This document shows, piece by piece, positions 8,874 through 18,978 of a DNA stretch of 64,000 nucleotides (positions are counted from its first letter, which is position 1; each line of letters opens with the position of its first letter). A program made the position numbers and the translations under genes. This DNA is from Dyadobacter sp. 3J3. Its GTDB lineage: Bacteria; Bacteroidota; Bacteroidia; Cytophagales; Spirosomataceae. The stretch lies in NCBI RefSeq assembly GCF_009801115.1, contig NZ_VTOL01000013.1, positions 62,001 to 126,000 on the forward strand, written 5' to 3'. The notes beneath the pieces are model-generated. The model made no database searches. It was not told where the DNA came from and was given only the letters and a program-made list of their open reading frames with translations.

Positions 8874-10340
8874 ATGCCGAAAAAGAAATATTTAACAATA
8901 ATTGGATTGACGTTTTTTGTTTTTCAGTTGATAATTGAAAGTTCATTTGCGCAATTTGTGGATTCCTCCACAGAGCGGGTAAAAACACCCTTATCGGTTT
9001 CTTACAAACAAATCGGAACGCTGAAACCACGGTCGACAAAAGAAATCGAATCCTCCCGCATCACCGTCGGCTGCGAAACCCTTGACAGAGATTTTACAGA
9101 TTTTAATACCTACAAAAACTATTTGTCTCTTTTGGGGGTAAAAAAAATAAGATTACAAGCGGGTTGGGCCAAATGTGAACAAGTCAAAGGGCTTTACGAC
9201 TGGAAATGGCTGGATGAAATCATTGATTTCGCAGTAGCTAACAAATTGGAGCCTTGGTTAGAAACCTCTTATGGAAATCCGGTTTATGAAGGTGGCGGCG
9301 CAAAAGGCTTGCTAAACAGTATGCCCACATCGCCCGAAGGTTATGCTGCTTATGATCGCTGGGTTGAAGCATTGGTTACCCGTTACAAAAGCAAAGTGTT
9401 TGAGTGGGAAGTTTGGAACGAGCCTGACCATCCCAGTCAAAAAAATGAACCTGAAACCGTTGCGGACTTAAATATTCGTACTGCCGAAATTATAAAAAGG
9501 ATTCAGCCCGATGCTAAAATCGCGGGTTTAGCCTTTGCTTCGCACACCGATACTGTTTATTTAGACCGCTTTTTGAAAGTAATTAGCAACAAGAAAAAGC
9601 TAGATTTATTTCATTGGATTTCCTATCACAGTTACGATTACCGGCCAGAGGATTCATACAAAGGAGTAATGAATTTGAAGAAAACGATTGAAAAGTACTC
9701 AAAAAAACTGCTTTTAAGACAAGGCGAAAACGGCGCTCCGTCGGGTTATATTCCAAATTATGCTTTGGATAAGTATTACTGGACAGAGTACAGCCAGGCC
9801 AAATACGATATGCGTCGGTTGTTAGGCGATTTGGGAAGAGATATAGAAACATCGGTTTTTACGATCATCGATATTGCCTACGCAGGAAACCCGCCTGTTT
9901 TGAACATGAAAGGTCTCATTCAATCGGATTTTACGAAGACTGCTATCCGCCCCAAAGTAGCTTATTATGCCGTTCAGAATCTGGCTTCCGTTTTTGACAA
10001 TTCATTGGAACTGATACCTGATTTTTCGGCGAGGGCAAGCACTAACGAGTCAGTTTCGCTATTTGGCTACCAACAAAAAAACACGAAAAAACAAGTAATA
10101 AGTCTCTGGCTGAATGGCAAAACGCCAGCTAATTCCTTTATCACTGTGCCCACTGATATTGTGGTTGAAAATGGTAATTTCAAGGAACCTGTTTGGGTGG
10201 ATTTAATGACAGGACACGTTTATGACATTCCCAAATCAGACTGGTCTAAATTGGGAAATACATATACGTTCAAACACATTCCGATGTACGATTCGCCTGT
10301 TCTAATTGCCGAAAAATCAGTGCTAACCTTGATCAAATAA
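8874..10340 (+). CDS. Clan GH-A glycoside hydrolase (GH39-like), copy 1
   Basis: 488 residues with a signal peptide ending near 'ESSFAQF'. The TIM-barrel glycosidase motifs are the acid/base in 'EWEVWNEPD' (Glu183) and the nucleophile in 'LLRQGENGAPS' (Glu285), both at the spacing usual for clan GH-A. 'RLQAGWAKCEQVKGLYDW' resembles GH39 beta-xylosidase-type enzymes. A C-terminal beta-domain is suggested after residue ~390. The stop codon overlaps the next start by one base (TAATG). A close paralog follows at 14193, four genes into the same series. The exact CAZy family and substrate cannot be fixed by eye. Confidence 0.8.
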   Translation: MPKKKYLTIIGLTFFVFQLIIESSFAQFVDSSTERVKTPLSVSYKQIGTLKPRSTKEIESSRITVGCETLDRDFTDFNTYKNYLSLLGVKKIRLQAGWAKCEQVKGLYDWKWLDEIIDFAVANKLEPWLETSYGNPVYEGGGAKGLLNSMPTSPEGYAAYDRWVEALVTRYKSKVFEWEVWNEPDHPSQKNEPETVADLNIRTAEIIKRIQPDAKIAGLAFASHTDTVYLDRFLKVISNKKKLDLFHWISYHSYDYRPEDSYKGVMNLKKTIEKYSKKLLLRQGENGAPSGYIPNYALDKYYWTEYSQAKYDMRRLLGDLGRDIETSVFTIIDIAYAGNPPVLNMKGLIQSDFTKTAIRPKVAYYAVQNLASVFDNSLELIPDFSARASTNESVSLFGYQQKNTKKQVISLWLNGKTPANSFITVPTDIVVENGNFKEPVWVDLMTGHVYDIPKSDWSKLGNTYTFKHIPMYDSPVLIAEKSVLTLIK

Positions 10341-12289
10341 TGAAAGTCAGATTATTACAGCGCATTTTCTTACTTCTTGGTTTACTCGCGATCTGTTTCA
10401 CACATCCCGTGCACACGCTGTCGCAGTCCACGAAATCCATTGGTACAGAAGCCATTGCTGAAATCGCTATGGAAAGAGGATTGAAAGAAATTGATCTGGG
10501 AATTTATGGCGGAATACTATTTATGCAGGGAATGAGCGAGCTGGCGGTTCTACAAAAAGACCCGAAAACCTTGAACAGAACCATTGAGATCTTCGAAAAA
10601 TTCAAAACCAAAGAAATCAAGGGACGAGGAAGTTTTATCAGTTACGAGGCCGGGGGAAGTGGGGTGGCATATTTGAATTATTTAAAAAAGTCGGACAAAC
10701 TGAAAGAACAAACTGAGGAGTTTGCCGATAAAATGTTCAAAAACCAAAAACGTACCTCCGAGGGGTTACTCACTGCTCCATGGCTTAAAGACAGCCTCGA
10801 TCAATTTATGATTGACTGCGCTTTTGCTGTGACACCTTACATGTTGTACGCAGGTTTGAGCATGAACAAGCCCGAATACGTAGATCTGGCTGTTTTTGAA
10901 ACTCTGGAAATGTTCAAAATCCTGAAAGATACCAACAGCCTGATTCATCAGGGCAGAGGTTTTCAGGGATTGGGAACCATTTCGGAAGACAACTGGAGCC
11001 GCGGAAATGGTTGGGGCGCTTTTGCGCTGGCATTTCTCGTGCGGGACTTGCCGGCTACCCATCCAAAGAAAAAAGAAGTGAACGAGCTTGCCAAAAGTTT
11101 CTTTACGGCTGTTCTAAAATACCAAAATCAGGAAGGATTGTGGAACCAGGAAATGACCGAACACACCTCTTATGTAGAAACTTCGGGTAGTGGCTTGATG
11201 CTGTTTGGTTTAGGCATTTGTATTGAAAAAGGCATTATTGACAAATCTTATTTACCGCAATTCGTCAAAGGATTGAGCGGGTACACTTCTTACATCACCT
11301 CCGATGGATCCATAAGTAACGTAACCATTGGCTGTCTTTGTCCGGGAAAAGGCACCAAAAAAGATTACATCAAACATGCCTGGAAACGCAACGATATTCA
11401 TGCATTCGGGCCGGTCGTGTTGGCATTTGCCCAGGCTGCCAAGATGGGAATAAAGGAAATAACGCCTGCAAAAAGCATGGGCTGTTATGTCGCCGATTTT
11501 GATAAACCGGTGAAACCTCAGGCTTATGTAAGATACATGCCGGAAGCCAACGGAAATATTTGCTGGGAAAACGACCGTATCGCCTTCCGGGTATATGGTC
11601 CGCCGGTGAAAAACAGAGTGAGCAGCGGTATTGATATCTGGACAAAATCGGTGAATTATCCCATTATTTCAAAATGGTATAACGATAATAACATGGGCAA
11701 GTCGTATCACGAAGACCACGGCGAAGGTAACGATTTTTATCATGTTGCCTACGGAAGAGGCTTGGGAGGAACGGCTATCTGGCGAAATGGAAAGCCTTTT
11801 ATCTCTCAGCCTTATGCAACACACCGGATTCTAAAAAATACCGAAGAAGAAGTTTCTTTTGAACTCAATTTTGACGCTTGGGATGCCGACGGCGTCAAGG
11901 TGAGCGAAAAGAAGGTCATCAGCCTGAAAATGGGAACAAACTTTTGCAAGGTAACCAGCACGTTTATGACGGATTCAAAAGAGGCCTTGACGATTGCTTT
12001 GGGGATTTCTTATACCAATAAACCTGAAATCATAAGTGACGGAAAAAATGGTACACTTACGCTTTGGGAATCCTATCTGCCTCAAAATGGAGCGTTAGGC
12101 ACTACGGTTAGGGTAAAACCTGCTGATTTCAAAGCTTTTGTCGATTATGAAAAAGAAAAATATATTCTTTTGAAGGCCCAATCGGGCAAGCCGATAACGT
12201 ATTATGTGGGCGCAGGTTGGAGCAAAGCGCCGCAGTTTAAGACCAGGCAGGATTGGCTGGATTATGTATCCACACTGGCATTTTATTGA
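10340..12289 (+). CDS. GH105-like unsaturated uronyl hydrolase fused to a DUF4861 domain
   Basis: 649 residues with a signal peptide (cleavage near 'VHTLSQS'). Residues ~30-375 are an (alpha/alpha)6 barrel of the GH88/GH105 type ('MIDCAFAVTPYMLYAG', 'RGNGWGAFALAF', 'YVETSGSGLMLFGL'). Residues ~390-645 look like DUF4861 ('NDRIAFRVYGPPV', 'YHEDHGEGNDFYHVAYG', 'YYVGAGWSKAPQF'). GH105 enzymes remove the unsaturated uronate left at the non-reducing end by lyases. The DUF4861 function is unclear to me. It overlaps the upstream gene by one base and sits seven bases before a heparinase-type lyase, so a lyase/uronyl hydrolase pair is likely. Confidence 0.8.
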   Translation: MKVRLLQRIFLLLGLLAICFTHPVHTLSQSTKSIGTEAIAEIAMERGLKEIDLGIYGGILFMQGMSELAVLQKDPKTLNRTIEIFEKFKTKEIKGRGSFISYEAGGSGVAYLNYLKKSDKLKEQTEEFADKMFKNQKRTSEGLLTAPWLKDSLDQFMIDCAFAVTPYMLYAGLSMNKPEYVDLAVFETLEMFKILKDTNSLIHQGRGFQGLGTISEDNWSRGNGWGAFALAFLVRDLPATHPKKKEVNELAKSFFTAVLKYQNQEGLWNQEMTEHTSYVETSGSGLMLFGLGICIEKGIIDKSYLPQFVKGLSGYTSYITSDGSISNVTIGCLCPGKGTKKDYIKHAWKRNDIHAFGPVVLAFAQAAKMGIKEITPAKSMGCYVADFDKPVKPQAYVRYMPEANGNICWENDRIAFRVYGPPVKNRVSSGIDIWTKSVNYPIISKWYNDNNMGKSYHEDHGEGNDFYHVAYGRGLGGTAIWRNGKPFISQPYATHRILKNTEEEVSFELNFDAWDADGVKVSEKKVISLKMGTNFCKVTSTFMTDSKEALTIALGISYTNKPEIISDGKNGTLTLWESYLPQNGALGTTVRVKPADFKAFVDYEKEKYILLKAQSGKPITYYVGAGWSKAPQFKTRQDWLDYVSTLAFY

Positions 12290-12295
12290 TTTGAA

Positions 12296-14176
12296 ATGAG
12301 GAAAGAATTAAAGTATATATTATTGGGATTATTGTTTTGCTTTTCCGGCTCATTTGCCCAGACAGAAAAGTTGGCTGACTCCGTATGGCAAAATCTACCT
12401 GAACATCCACGACTATTTGCTAACCAAACCAAGATCACTTTGTTGAAATCGCAAAAAGATGAAACATCCATTCAACTTTTGAAACTTCTGAAAAACGAAG
12501 CTGATCAATATTTAGTGGCCGATAAAATTATGTACCCAAGTCAGGGATTCAAGTTTGGTGCCATGCGACAAGTACAGGGAAGGATTTTGGCATTGTCACT
12601 GGCATACAGGGTTTTTGGCGAAAAAAAATATTTTGAAAGGGCCAGAAATGAGCTGATGGAAATTGCTGAACTACCCGACTGGTGTCCGGGTCATTTTTTA
12701 GACGTGGGCGAAGGAGCATTGGCGGCAGGGATTGGTTTTGATTGGCTTTATGACGAATTAAGTTTGAAGGAAAGAGAAAAAGTAAAAAATGCCATCGTTA
12801 GAAATGCCCTTTTGCCGTCATTAGAAGTGAAAGAAAGCAATATCAACAAAAGCTGGCTCAATGGAACCTTTAACTGGAATCCAGTTTGCCACGGAGGGCT
12901 TGCTGTTGCAGCGCTGTCCATCGCTGAGTCAGAACCGGAGTTGTCGCGGCGTATAGTAGAGCGGGCGATCCAGTATTTGCCTATTGCTGGTAACGAATAT
13001 AAACCCGACGGAGCGTATCCCGAAGGGCCCAGTTATTGGTCTTATGGCACCAGCTTTTATGTAATAGCCATAGAAGCCTTACGCACAGTCGTTGGCACAA
13101 GCTTCGATCTGGAAAAAAAAGAAGGGTTTTTGAAAACTGCCGATTACAAAAAGCACATGCTCGGTACCATCGGGGAGGAGTTTAATTATTCTGATTATCA
13201 TGTTGAAAATCTAAACGAACCTATCATGCTTTGGTTTGGTAAAGAACTAAACAGGTCAGATTTAGTAGCCGACGAAATAAAAAAAATACAAGAAGGTCTA
13301 CAACAAGACACGGATGCCAATGTACCAAAAAACGTGTCTTTGAACCGTCATTTTCCGTTGGAGATACTGTGGTGGGTACCAGATTTAAGGAATGACAAAC
13401 AAAAGTCCCTAACAAAACATTATACCTCACAGGGTAACCTGGATTTGGGCGTAATGAGGTCGATGTGGAACGATCCAAAGGCTGTCTATGTGACAATTAA
13501 AGGCGGGACGCCTGACTATTCCCACGCACACATGGATGTTGGGAGCTTCGTTTTAGAGGCGAGGGGTGTTAGATGGGCCGTAGATTTAGGCACTGAAAAT
13601 TACGATAAAATGCGCGCTGCCAAAATTGACTTATGGAATTACAGCCAATCCAGTAGTCGTTGGACCACTTTTCGAGTTGGCTCAGAAAGTCACAATATTC
13701 TCCGATTCGATGGCGGGAATCAACAAATTGATGGCAAAGCAACCATCAAGGTGCTAAAAACAAAAACCGAAGCCATAGGAAACAAGGTTGATTTAACCAG
13801 CTTATATTCAAAAAAAGTCAAAAAAGTAGAAAGGACTATTTTGCTCAATGCGGATAAATCGGTTTCAATTCTTGACGAATGGACGACCAAAGATGCCACC
13901 GTAGACGTTGCCTGGCAATGGATCACCATGGCAAATGTCAGTAAAACGGCATCTGGTTTATTGTTGGAACAGGACGGAGAATCACTGGAACTGCTGATAG
14001 AGCAGCCACTTACCCTGCGTGGTATTTCCATAGAAATAGAAGATGTTTCGGCACCCAAAAATTTGCAGGATTCCCCTAATCCAGGATTGAAACGGATTGT
14101 AATAAAGCAGACAACACCTGCAAAATCAGAAGGAATGTTATTTATCAAAGTCAATTCAGTTATTACTAATAGATGA
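12296..14176 (+). CDS. Secreted heparinase II/III-family polysaccharide lyase
   Basis: 626 residues with a clear signal peptide ('LLGLLFCFSGSFAQ'). The N-terminal half is an alpha-toroid ('NPVCHGGLAVAAL', 'GAYPEGPSYWSYGTSF' with the likely catalytic tyrosines). The C-terminal half is the heparinase II/III beta-sandwich (PF07940-type) starting near 'GGTPDYSHAHMDVGSFVLEA', whose histidines fit the catalytic region. Such enzymes cleave uronate-containing glycans by beta-elimination and leave a 4,5-unsaturated end. The exact polysaccharide lyase family is not certain. It is packed between the GH105-DUF4861 gene and the second GH39-like gene in one operon. Confidence 0.85.
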   Translation: MRKELKYILLGLLFCFSGSFAQTEKLADSVWQNLPEHPRLFANQTKITLLKSQKDETSIQLLKLLKNEADQYLVADKIMYPSQGFKFGAMRQVQGRILALSLAYRVFGEKKYFERARNELMEIAELPDWCPGHFLDVGEGALAAGIGFDWLYDELSLKEREKVKNAIVRNALLPSLEVKESNINKSWLNGTFNWNPVCHGGLAVAALSIAESEPELSRRIVERAIQYLPIAGNEYKPDGAYPEGPSYWSYGTSFYVIAIEALRTVVGTSFDLEKKEGFLKTADYKKHMLGTIGEEFNYSDYHVENLNEPIMLWFGKELNRSDLVADEIKKIQEGLQQDTDANVPKNVSLNRHFPLEILWWVPDLRNDKQKSLTKHYTSQGNLDLGVMRSMWNDPKAVYVTIKGGTPDYSHAHMDVGSFVLEARGVRWAVDLGTENYDKMRAAKIDLWNYSQSSSRWTTFRVGSESHNILRFDGGNQQIDGKATIKVLKTKTEAIGNKVDLTSLYSKKVKKVERTILLNADKSVSILDEWTTKDATVDVAWQWITMANVSKTASGLLLEQDGESLELLIEQPLTLRGISIEIEDVSAPKNLQDSPNPGLKRIVIKQTTPAKSEGMLFIKVNSVITNR

Positions 14177-14192
14177 CAAAGTCATCCAACCA

Positions 14193-15695
14193 ATGAAATA
14201 TTTAAAATTACTTTTAGTGCCACTGCTTTTTTGCAACATGTCAATTTTTGCCCAAAAAATTGACACATCTGCCAATCGTGTAAAAACGGATTTTTCAATC
14301 CCATTGAAGCGAATTGGCACCCTAAAATCCAAAAAAGCAACTGAAATCAACAGTTCCAACTGGATTATTGGCTGTGAAACCCTGGATCGTGATTTAACCG
14401 ATTATGAACAGTACAAAGAATATCTTGTTCCGCTGGGTATCAAAAAATTGCGAATGCAGGCTGGTTGGGCGAAAACCGAAAAGGTAAAAACGCAATATGA
14501 CTGGGCCTGGTTAGATAAAATCATTGACGATGCACACCAAAGAGGTTTACAGCCTTGGTTAGAAACCGGTTACGGCAATACGATTTATCAAGGTGGCGGC
14601 GGCATCAATCTAAGTGCAGGGATTCCATCTTCCGATGAGGCGCTGAAAGCCTGGGATAAATGGGTAGCGGCTTTGGTGGAAAGGTACAAGGATAAAGTGA
14701 CAGATTGGGAAGTTTGGAACGAACCAAATTTTGGAGATAATGAGATCAATACGCCGGAAAAAGTGGCGGAGCTGAACATCAGGACTGCAGAGATCATCAA
14801 ACGGATTCAGCCGAAAGCCAGAATATCCGGCCTGGCGATGGGGCATATCAACGTGAAATATGCCGATACCTTTTTCAAAACCATTCATCAAAAAGGAAAA
14901 ATGAACCTTTTCGACAACATGACCTACCATGACTATGTCTATAATCCCGATGCCAATTATGGTAAGGTGGCCGAACTGAGACTGGTTCTGGACAAATATG
15001 CGCCGCAGGTAAAGTTGCGCCAGGGCGAAAACGGCTCACCTTCTTTCGGTGGCGGAAACAGAGGAGCTATCGGAGATTATGACTGGTCCGAAATTTCTCA
15101 GGCAAAATGGAACATCCGGAGAATGCTGGGCGATTTGGGTCATGACATCGAATCAAGCATCCTGGGGATCATTGAAATGAACTACGGCGCCACCAGTGGG
15201 CCGATCACAAAGATGAATGTAAAAGGCATTATAGAGTCGGATACTTCAAAAAGAGCCATTCGCCCAAAAATAGCCTATTATGCCATGCAAAATGTTGCTT
15301 CTGTTTTTGACGATCAGCTGGTCAGGATCAAGGATCTGGAAGACACGCACAACACCAATGCAACCATCGGAAAGGGTGAAGTGCGCTATAACAAAGGAAC
15401 CGACAGAAGTCTCGCTGTTTACGCCTACGAACATAAAAACTCGAAAAAGCAGGTTTTTACGATTTGGAATAATGAGTATATCCCAACCTCTTCGAACGCG
15501 ACCAGAAACATCAATTTTACTGTTCTGAATGGCAATTTTGAAAATCCGGTTTATGTAAATATGCTCACCGGCGGCGTATACGAAATCCCGCAGGATCAGT
15601 ACAGCGTGAAAGGAAATAAGTACATTTTCAAGAACGTCCCGGTATATGATTCGCCTGTTTTGATCGCAGATAAATCGGTAATTATTTTTAAGTAA
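14193..15695 (+). CDS. Clan GH-A glycoside hydrolase (GH39-like), copy 2
   Basis: 500 residues with a signal peptide ('LLLVPLLFCNMSIFAQ'). It is strongly similar to the product of 8874-10340 along its whole length: both share 'GCETLDRD', 'R-x-QAGWAK', 'LNIRTAEIIKRIQP' and 'KAxWNIRRMLGDLG'-type segments. The acid/base is in 'DWEVWNEPN' (Glu177) and the nucleophile in 'RQGENGSPS' (Glu279). It differs by an inserted loop around 'GGGNRGAIGDYDW' and another near 'NATIGKGEVRYNKG', so specificity may differ. It starts 16 bases after the lyase gene. The pair probably arose by local duplication. Confidence 0.8.
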   Translation: MKYLKLLLVPLLFCNMSIFAQKIDTSANRVKTDFSIPLKRIGTLKSKKATEINSSNWIIGCETLDRDLTDYEQYKEYLVPLGIKKLRMQAGWAKTEKVKTQYDWAWLDKIIDDAHQRGLQPWLETGYGNTIYQGGGGINLSAGIPSSDEALKAWDKWVAALVERYKDKVTDWEVWNEPNFGDNEINTPEKVAELNIRTAEIIKRIQPKARISGLAMGHINVKYADTFFKTIHQKGKMNLFDNMTYHDYVYNPDANYGKVAELRLVLDKYAPQVKLRQGENGSPSFGGGNRGAIGDYDWSEISQAKWNIRRMLGDLGHDIESSILGIIEMNYGATSGPITKMNVKGIIESDTSKRAIRPKIAYYAMQNVASVFDDQLVRIKDLEDTHNTNATIGKGEVRYNKGTDRSLAVYAYEHKNSKKQVFTIWNNEYIPTSSNATRNINFTVLNGNFENPVYVNMLTGGVYEIPQDQYSVKGNKYIFKNVPVYDSPVLIADKSVIIFK

Positions 15696-15735
15696 AAAGG
15701 CCAGGCTGTTTCAATCGCTCATAAAAAAATTGTTA

Positions 15736-17256
15736 ATGAACTTCTCAATAACCCGTCGTGAAATGCTCGCTGCCTCTGCATCGTTACTTGCCTCAGCCTC
15801 CGCTTTTGGGAAGTTGCAGCGGGAAGAAGTTTACGCATACCTGATCGCTACGGTCACAGGCGCATCAGCGACTTTGCCGGAAGGAAAATACATTCCATTC
15901 GAATGGGGATTCGGTGAAATTTCAGCAGAGAGCGAAGGTGTGAAATTATCGTGGAAACAGTCGGATTTTTCTATAAATGGTCCTGCCCTGCTTCGTCTTA
16001 CCAGTGCGACGGATGTGCGTGAAGAGCTGATTTTGGAAGTGAGAACCTCCGTTACCGGTAAAAAAATCGCCGATTGGGATATGCGTTTTGCCGCACTTTT
16101 ACAGCCCTTTGAATTACAAATTCCCCGTGAAGATCTAAAAGCAGTTTTTGCAGAAGGAGTCACCGTTAAAATGATAAAAGGGACAAAACCTTTTTGGTTT
16201 TTTAATGCAAATAATACTTCGAACACGGCGCCAAAATCCTATTTGCCACACTTGTTGACCTATGAAGAAAATACAAAAAAAGATACCGGATCTCCGGACC
16301 GCTGGAAAGATCGCCTGCTATCGCTGGGATCCATACAGACTTTTGGCTGGCAGCAAGGCATTGTTTGGGACGGACTTTTAGAGCTGAGTCAGCATGCTAC
16401 TCAGGCGAGGAACGTTTTAATGCAACAGCTGGATCTGTATTTTGCCCAAAATAGCCTGGTATACTGCAATTTAAATAATATCAAAACGGTTAAAGAAATC
16501 CATACGGTAGAGTCGATATTACCCTTTGCGATTTTAGCACAGACGAATCCAACCCACCCATTGCTTCAAACGGCTGTTGCTTTTTGTGAAAATCATGCCA
16601 ATGCAAACGGTGTAATCGCAGACGGAACGGGAAATAACCGGATCATTAAAACAGAGGAATGTTATACAGTAAGTTACCCGCTTGCGGTACTTGCAAAAAC
16701 GTTGAACAGACCGGAATTGGCACAGCTGGCCATTCAAACCCTGATGGCAAGGATCACACTGCTTGAAAAAGGAAACAGTATTTACCAGCGCGGCACCGAG
16801 CAGGGCGAACTGTATTTTGAAAACTGGGGACGCGGAGTGGCCTGGTATCTGTTGGGATTGGTGAAAACCCTGGCCCATTTACCCGAAAGCGATGAAAAAA
16901 CAGTGATCAGGACTGCTTTCCAAAAAGCTGCCGAAAAGGTCATGGCATATCAGCAGCCCAATGGTTTATGGTACTGCTTTTTCCACAAACCAGAAACCGG
17001 TTTGGAAACCTCCGGTACGGCAGGGATCGCAGCCGCATTCAGCTACGCTTTTCAGCACGGTTTGGTTGATAAAAAAGTGAAAGCCTGTGCTGTGAAAGCT
17101 GAAAATGGTCTTTTGTCTTACCTTACGGCAGACGGATATTTGACAGGTACGGCCCAGGTCAACAAGGGTGGAGATGCCTTACAAGAAAACGGATTCAGAA
17201 TTATTTCGCCTTATACCCTTGGGTTTTTAGCCCATTTAAATATGACAAAGCAATGA
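15736..17256 (+). CDS. Tat-exported GH88/GH105-like (alpha/alpha)6-barrel protein
   Basis: 506 residues from the ATG at 15736; a TTG at 15730 is less likely. The N-terminus 'ITRREMLAASASLLASASAFG' region (residues ~5-25) resembles a twin-arginine signal. Residues ~30-160 look like a beta-rich domain. From about 190 on, the protein has the six-hairpin glycosidase pattern ('ENWGRGVAWYLLGLVKTL', 'YQQPNGLWYCFFHKP', 'LETSGTAGIAAAFSYAF'). It probably removes unsaturated uronates from oligosaccharides, but the catalytic aspartates are not certain from sequence alone. The last four bases overlap the start of the symporter gene, so translation is coupled. Confidence 0.72.
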   Translation: MNFSITRREMLAASASLLASASAFGKLQREEVYAYLIATVTGASATLPEGKYIPFEWGFGEISAESEGVKLSWKQSDFSINGPALLRLTSATDVREELILEVRTSVTGKKIADWDMRFAALLQPFELQIPREDLKAVFAEGVTVKMIKGTKPFWFFNANNTSNTAPKSYLPHLLTYEENTKKDTGSPDRWKDRLLSLGSIQTFGWQQGIVWDGLLELSQHATQARNVLMQQLDLYFAQNSLVYCNLNNIKTVKEIHTVESILPFAILAQTNPTHPLLQTAVAFCENHANANGVIADGTGNNRIIKTEECYTVSYPLAVLAKTLNRPELAQLAIQTLMARITLLEKGNSIYQRGTEQGELYFENWGRGVAWYLLGLVKTLAHLPESDEKTVIRTAFQKAAEKVMAYQQPNGLWYCFFHKPETGLETSGTAGIAAAFSYAFQHGLVDKKVKACAVKAENGLLSYLTADGYLTGTAQVNKGGDALQENGFRIISPYTLGFLAHLNMTKQ

Positions 17257-18929
17257 ACAAACTGCAAACGCTCGATTACGCAGCCATTCTTCTGTATATG
17301 GTCATGGTATCCGGCATCGGTATTTATCTGGGCCGGTATGTGAAGAATATCAACGATTATTTCAAGGGCGGAAATTCTGTGTCCTGGGTCGCAAATGGCA
17401 TCAGCAATTTTATGACGATGTTCAGCACCTCGATTTTTGTTGCCTATGCAGGAATTGCATACAGTCACGGGTTAGTGGCTTTGACGGTGATCTGGTGCTC
17501 CGTACCACCCTCTGTATTTGCCGCTTTGGTTTTAGCAAAACGCTGGCAAAGAGCCGGTATCATGAGTCCTGTGGAATTTCTTGAAACGCGGTTCAATGCG
17601 CCGGTCCGACAAATGCTTTCGTGGGGAGGGGTAGGATTTAAGGTGCTGGATGAAATGATCAAACTCTACGCCATTGGACTTTTTGTAGCCACAGCAACCC
17701 AAATTCCGCTCGAAACCGCCATTCTTTCCTGCGGTATAGTAGTTTTACTCTATACGGTTGCTGGTGGTTTGTGGGCTGTGGTGGTGACAGACGTGGTACA
17801 ATGTATCATTTTGGGACTGGCAACCGTCATTTTGTTGCCGCTATCATTGCAGGCAGCGGGAGGATTTTCCAGTTTGAGCGCACAATTGCCCGAGCACATG
17901 ACCTTTTTCAATGGCCCAAAGGGACAACCTGCCTATTTGATTGTGTATTACATCATGGTTTTAATAAAATTTTGCGGAAACTGGGCATTCATGCAGCGTT
18001 TTTACAGCGCAGAAACAGAGTCGGATGCACGTAAAACGGGCTGGTTATCAGCGTCCTTATTTTTGTTGTTCCCGATCATTTTTTTATTGCCCGCCATTGC
18101 TGCCCGCGTGGTCATCCCCGAGCTGAAAGACCCCGAAATGGCTTATGTGAGTATTTGTCTGAAGTTACTGCCGCAAGGGTTAATGGGGCTGATGATTTCG
18201 GCGATGTTTGCCGCAACGATGTCGACGCTGAGTGCCGAATACAATGTGACAGCCAGCGTGATTACCAGCGATATTTACAAACGACTGTTCAATCCCAATG
18301 CAACTTCAAAACAGCTCCTGCTAATGGGCAGGGCATCGACAGTTGCGCTGGGATTGATGGTGACTGTTGGGGCCCTTTTTGTCGGCGGATTTGGAGGAGC
18401 TTTTGAAGCCAACAAACTATTTACCGGGCTATTTGCTATTCCTATGGTCATTCCTCTGGTATTCGGGATTCTGATGCGTAAACCCAATCCGGCTGGTGCC
18501 ATCGGCGCCGTTATGGGCGGTGTAATTATTGGTTTGGTATTAAATGGTTTTTCATCGCTATCATGGGAAATAGCCACACTCATCGAGATGATTGCCTGTT
18601 TCCTTATTTTCTGGTTATCGGGGCTTCTGAAAAGTAAAGACCAGGCTTATAACCATCGGGTAACTGCTTTTTTCGCAAAGCTGGAAATCCCGATTTCAAG
18701 GGTAAAAAATTCGACAACCAATGCGATGCAACCGATTCTTCGGAGGTTATATGGCGTTGCGCTGGCTAGCACGGGCTTGCTTTTTGCGGTACTTGGTATT
18801 CCTTCTATGGGCGTTTATAGCGGAAAAATGGCCATTGCAGCTGGTGTGTTGTGCTTAACTGCTTCGTTTTTTCTATTTAAAATAAAAAAGAAGGAAACGA
18901 CCAAAAAACCGATAAGCCAGATTCATTGA
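17253..18929 (+). CDS. Sodium:solute symporter (SSS family)
   Basis: 558 residues with about 13 hydrophobic segments and SSS signatures: 'GIGIYLGRYVKNINDYFKGG', 'TMFSTSIFVAYAG', 'YTVAGGLWAVVVTDVVQ', 'SAMFAATMSTLSAEYNV'. Members import sugars, uronates, amino acids or other small solutes with Na+ across the inner membrane. The position within a lyase/uronyl-hydrolase operon suggests uptake of a mono- or disaccharide uronate. Start and upstream stop overlap (ATGA). Confidence 0.93.
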   Translation: MNKLQTLDYAAILLYMVMVSGIGIYLGRYVKNINDYFKGGNSVSWVANGISNFMTMFSTSIFVAYAGIAYSHGLVALTVIWCSVPPSVFAALVLAKRWQRAGIMSPVEFLETRFNAPVRQMLSWGGVGFKVLDEMIKLYAIGLFVATATQIPLETAILSCGIVVLLYTVAGGLWAVVVTDVVQCIILGLATVILLPLSLQAAGGFSSLSAQLPEHMTFFNGPKGQPAYLIVYYIMVLIKFCGNWAFMQRFYSAETESDARKTGWLSASLFLLFPIIFLLPAIAARVVIPELKDPEMAYVSICLKLLPQGLMGLMISAMFAATMSTLSAEYNVTASVITSDIYKRLFNPNATSKQLLLMGRASTVALGLMVTVGALFVGGFGGAFEANKLFTGLFAIPMVIPLVFGILMRKPNPAGAIGAVMGGVIIGLVLNGFSSLSWEIATLIEMIACFLIFWLSGLLKSKDQAYNHRVTAFFAKLEIPISRVKNSTTNAMQPILRRLYGVALASTGLLFAVLGIPSMGVYSGKMAIAAGVLCLTASFFLFKIKKKETTKKPISQIH

Positions 18930-18978
18930 AATGAAAAACATCATCTATATACATTCAGGCATTAACAATTGATTTAAT

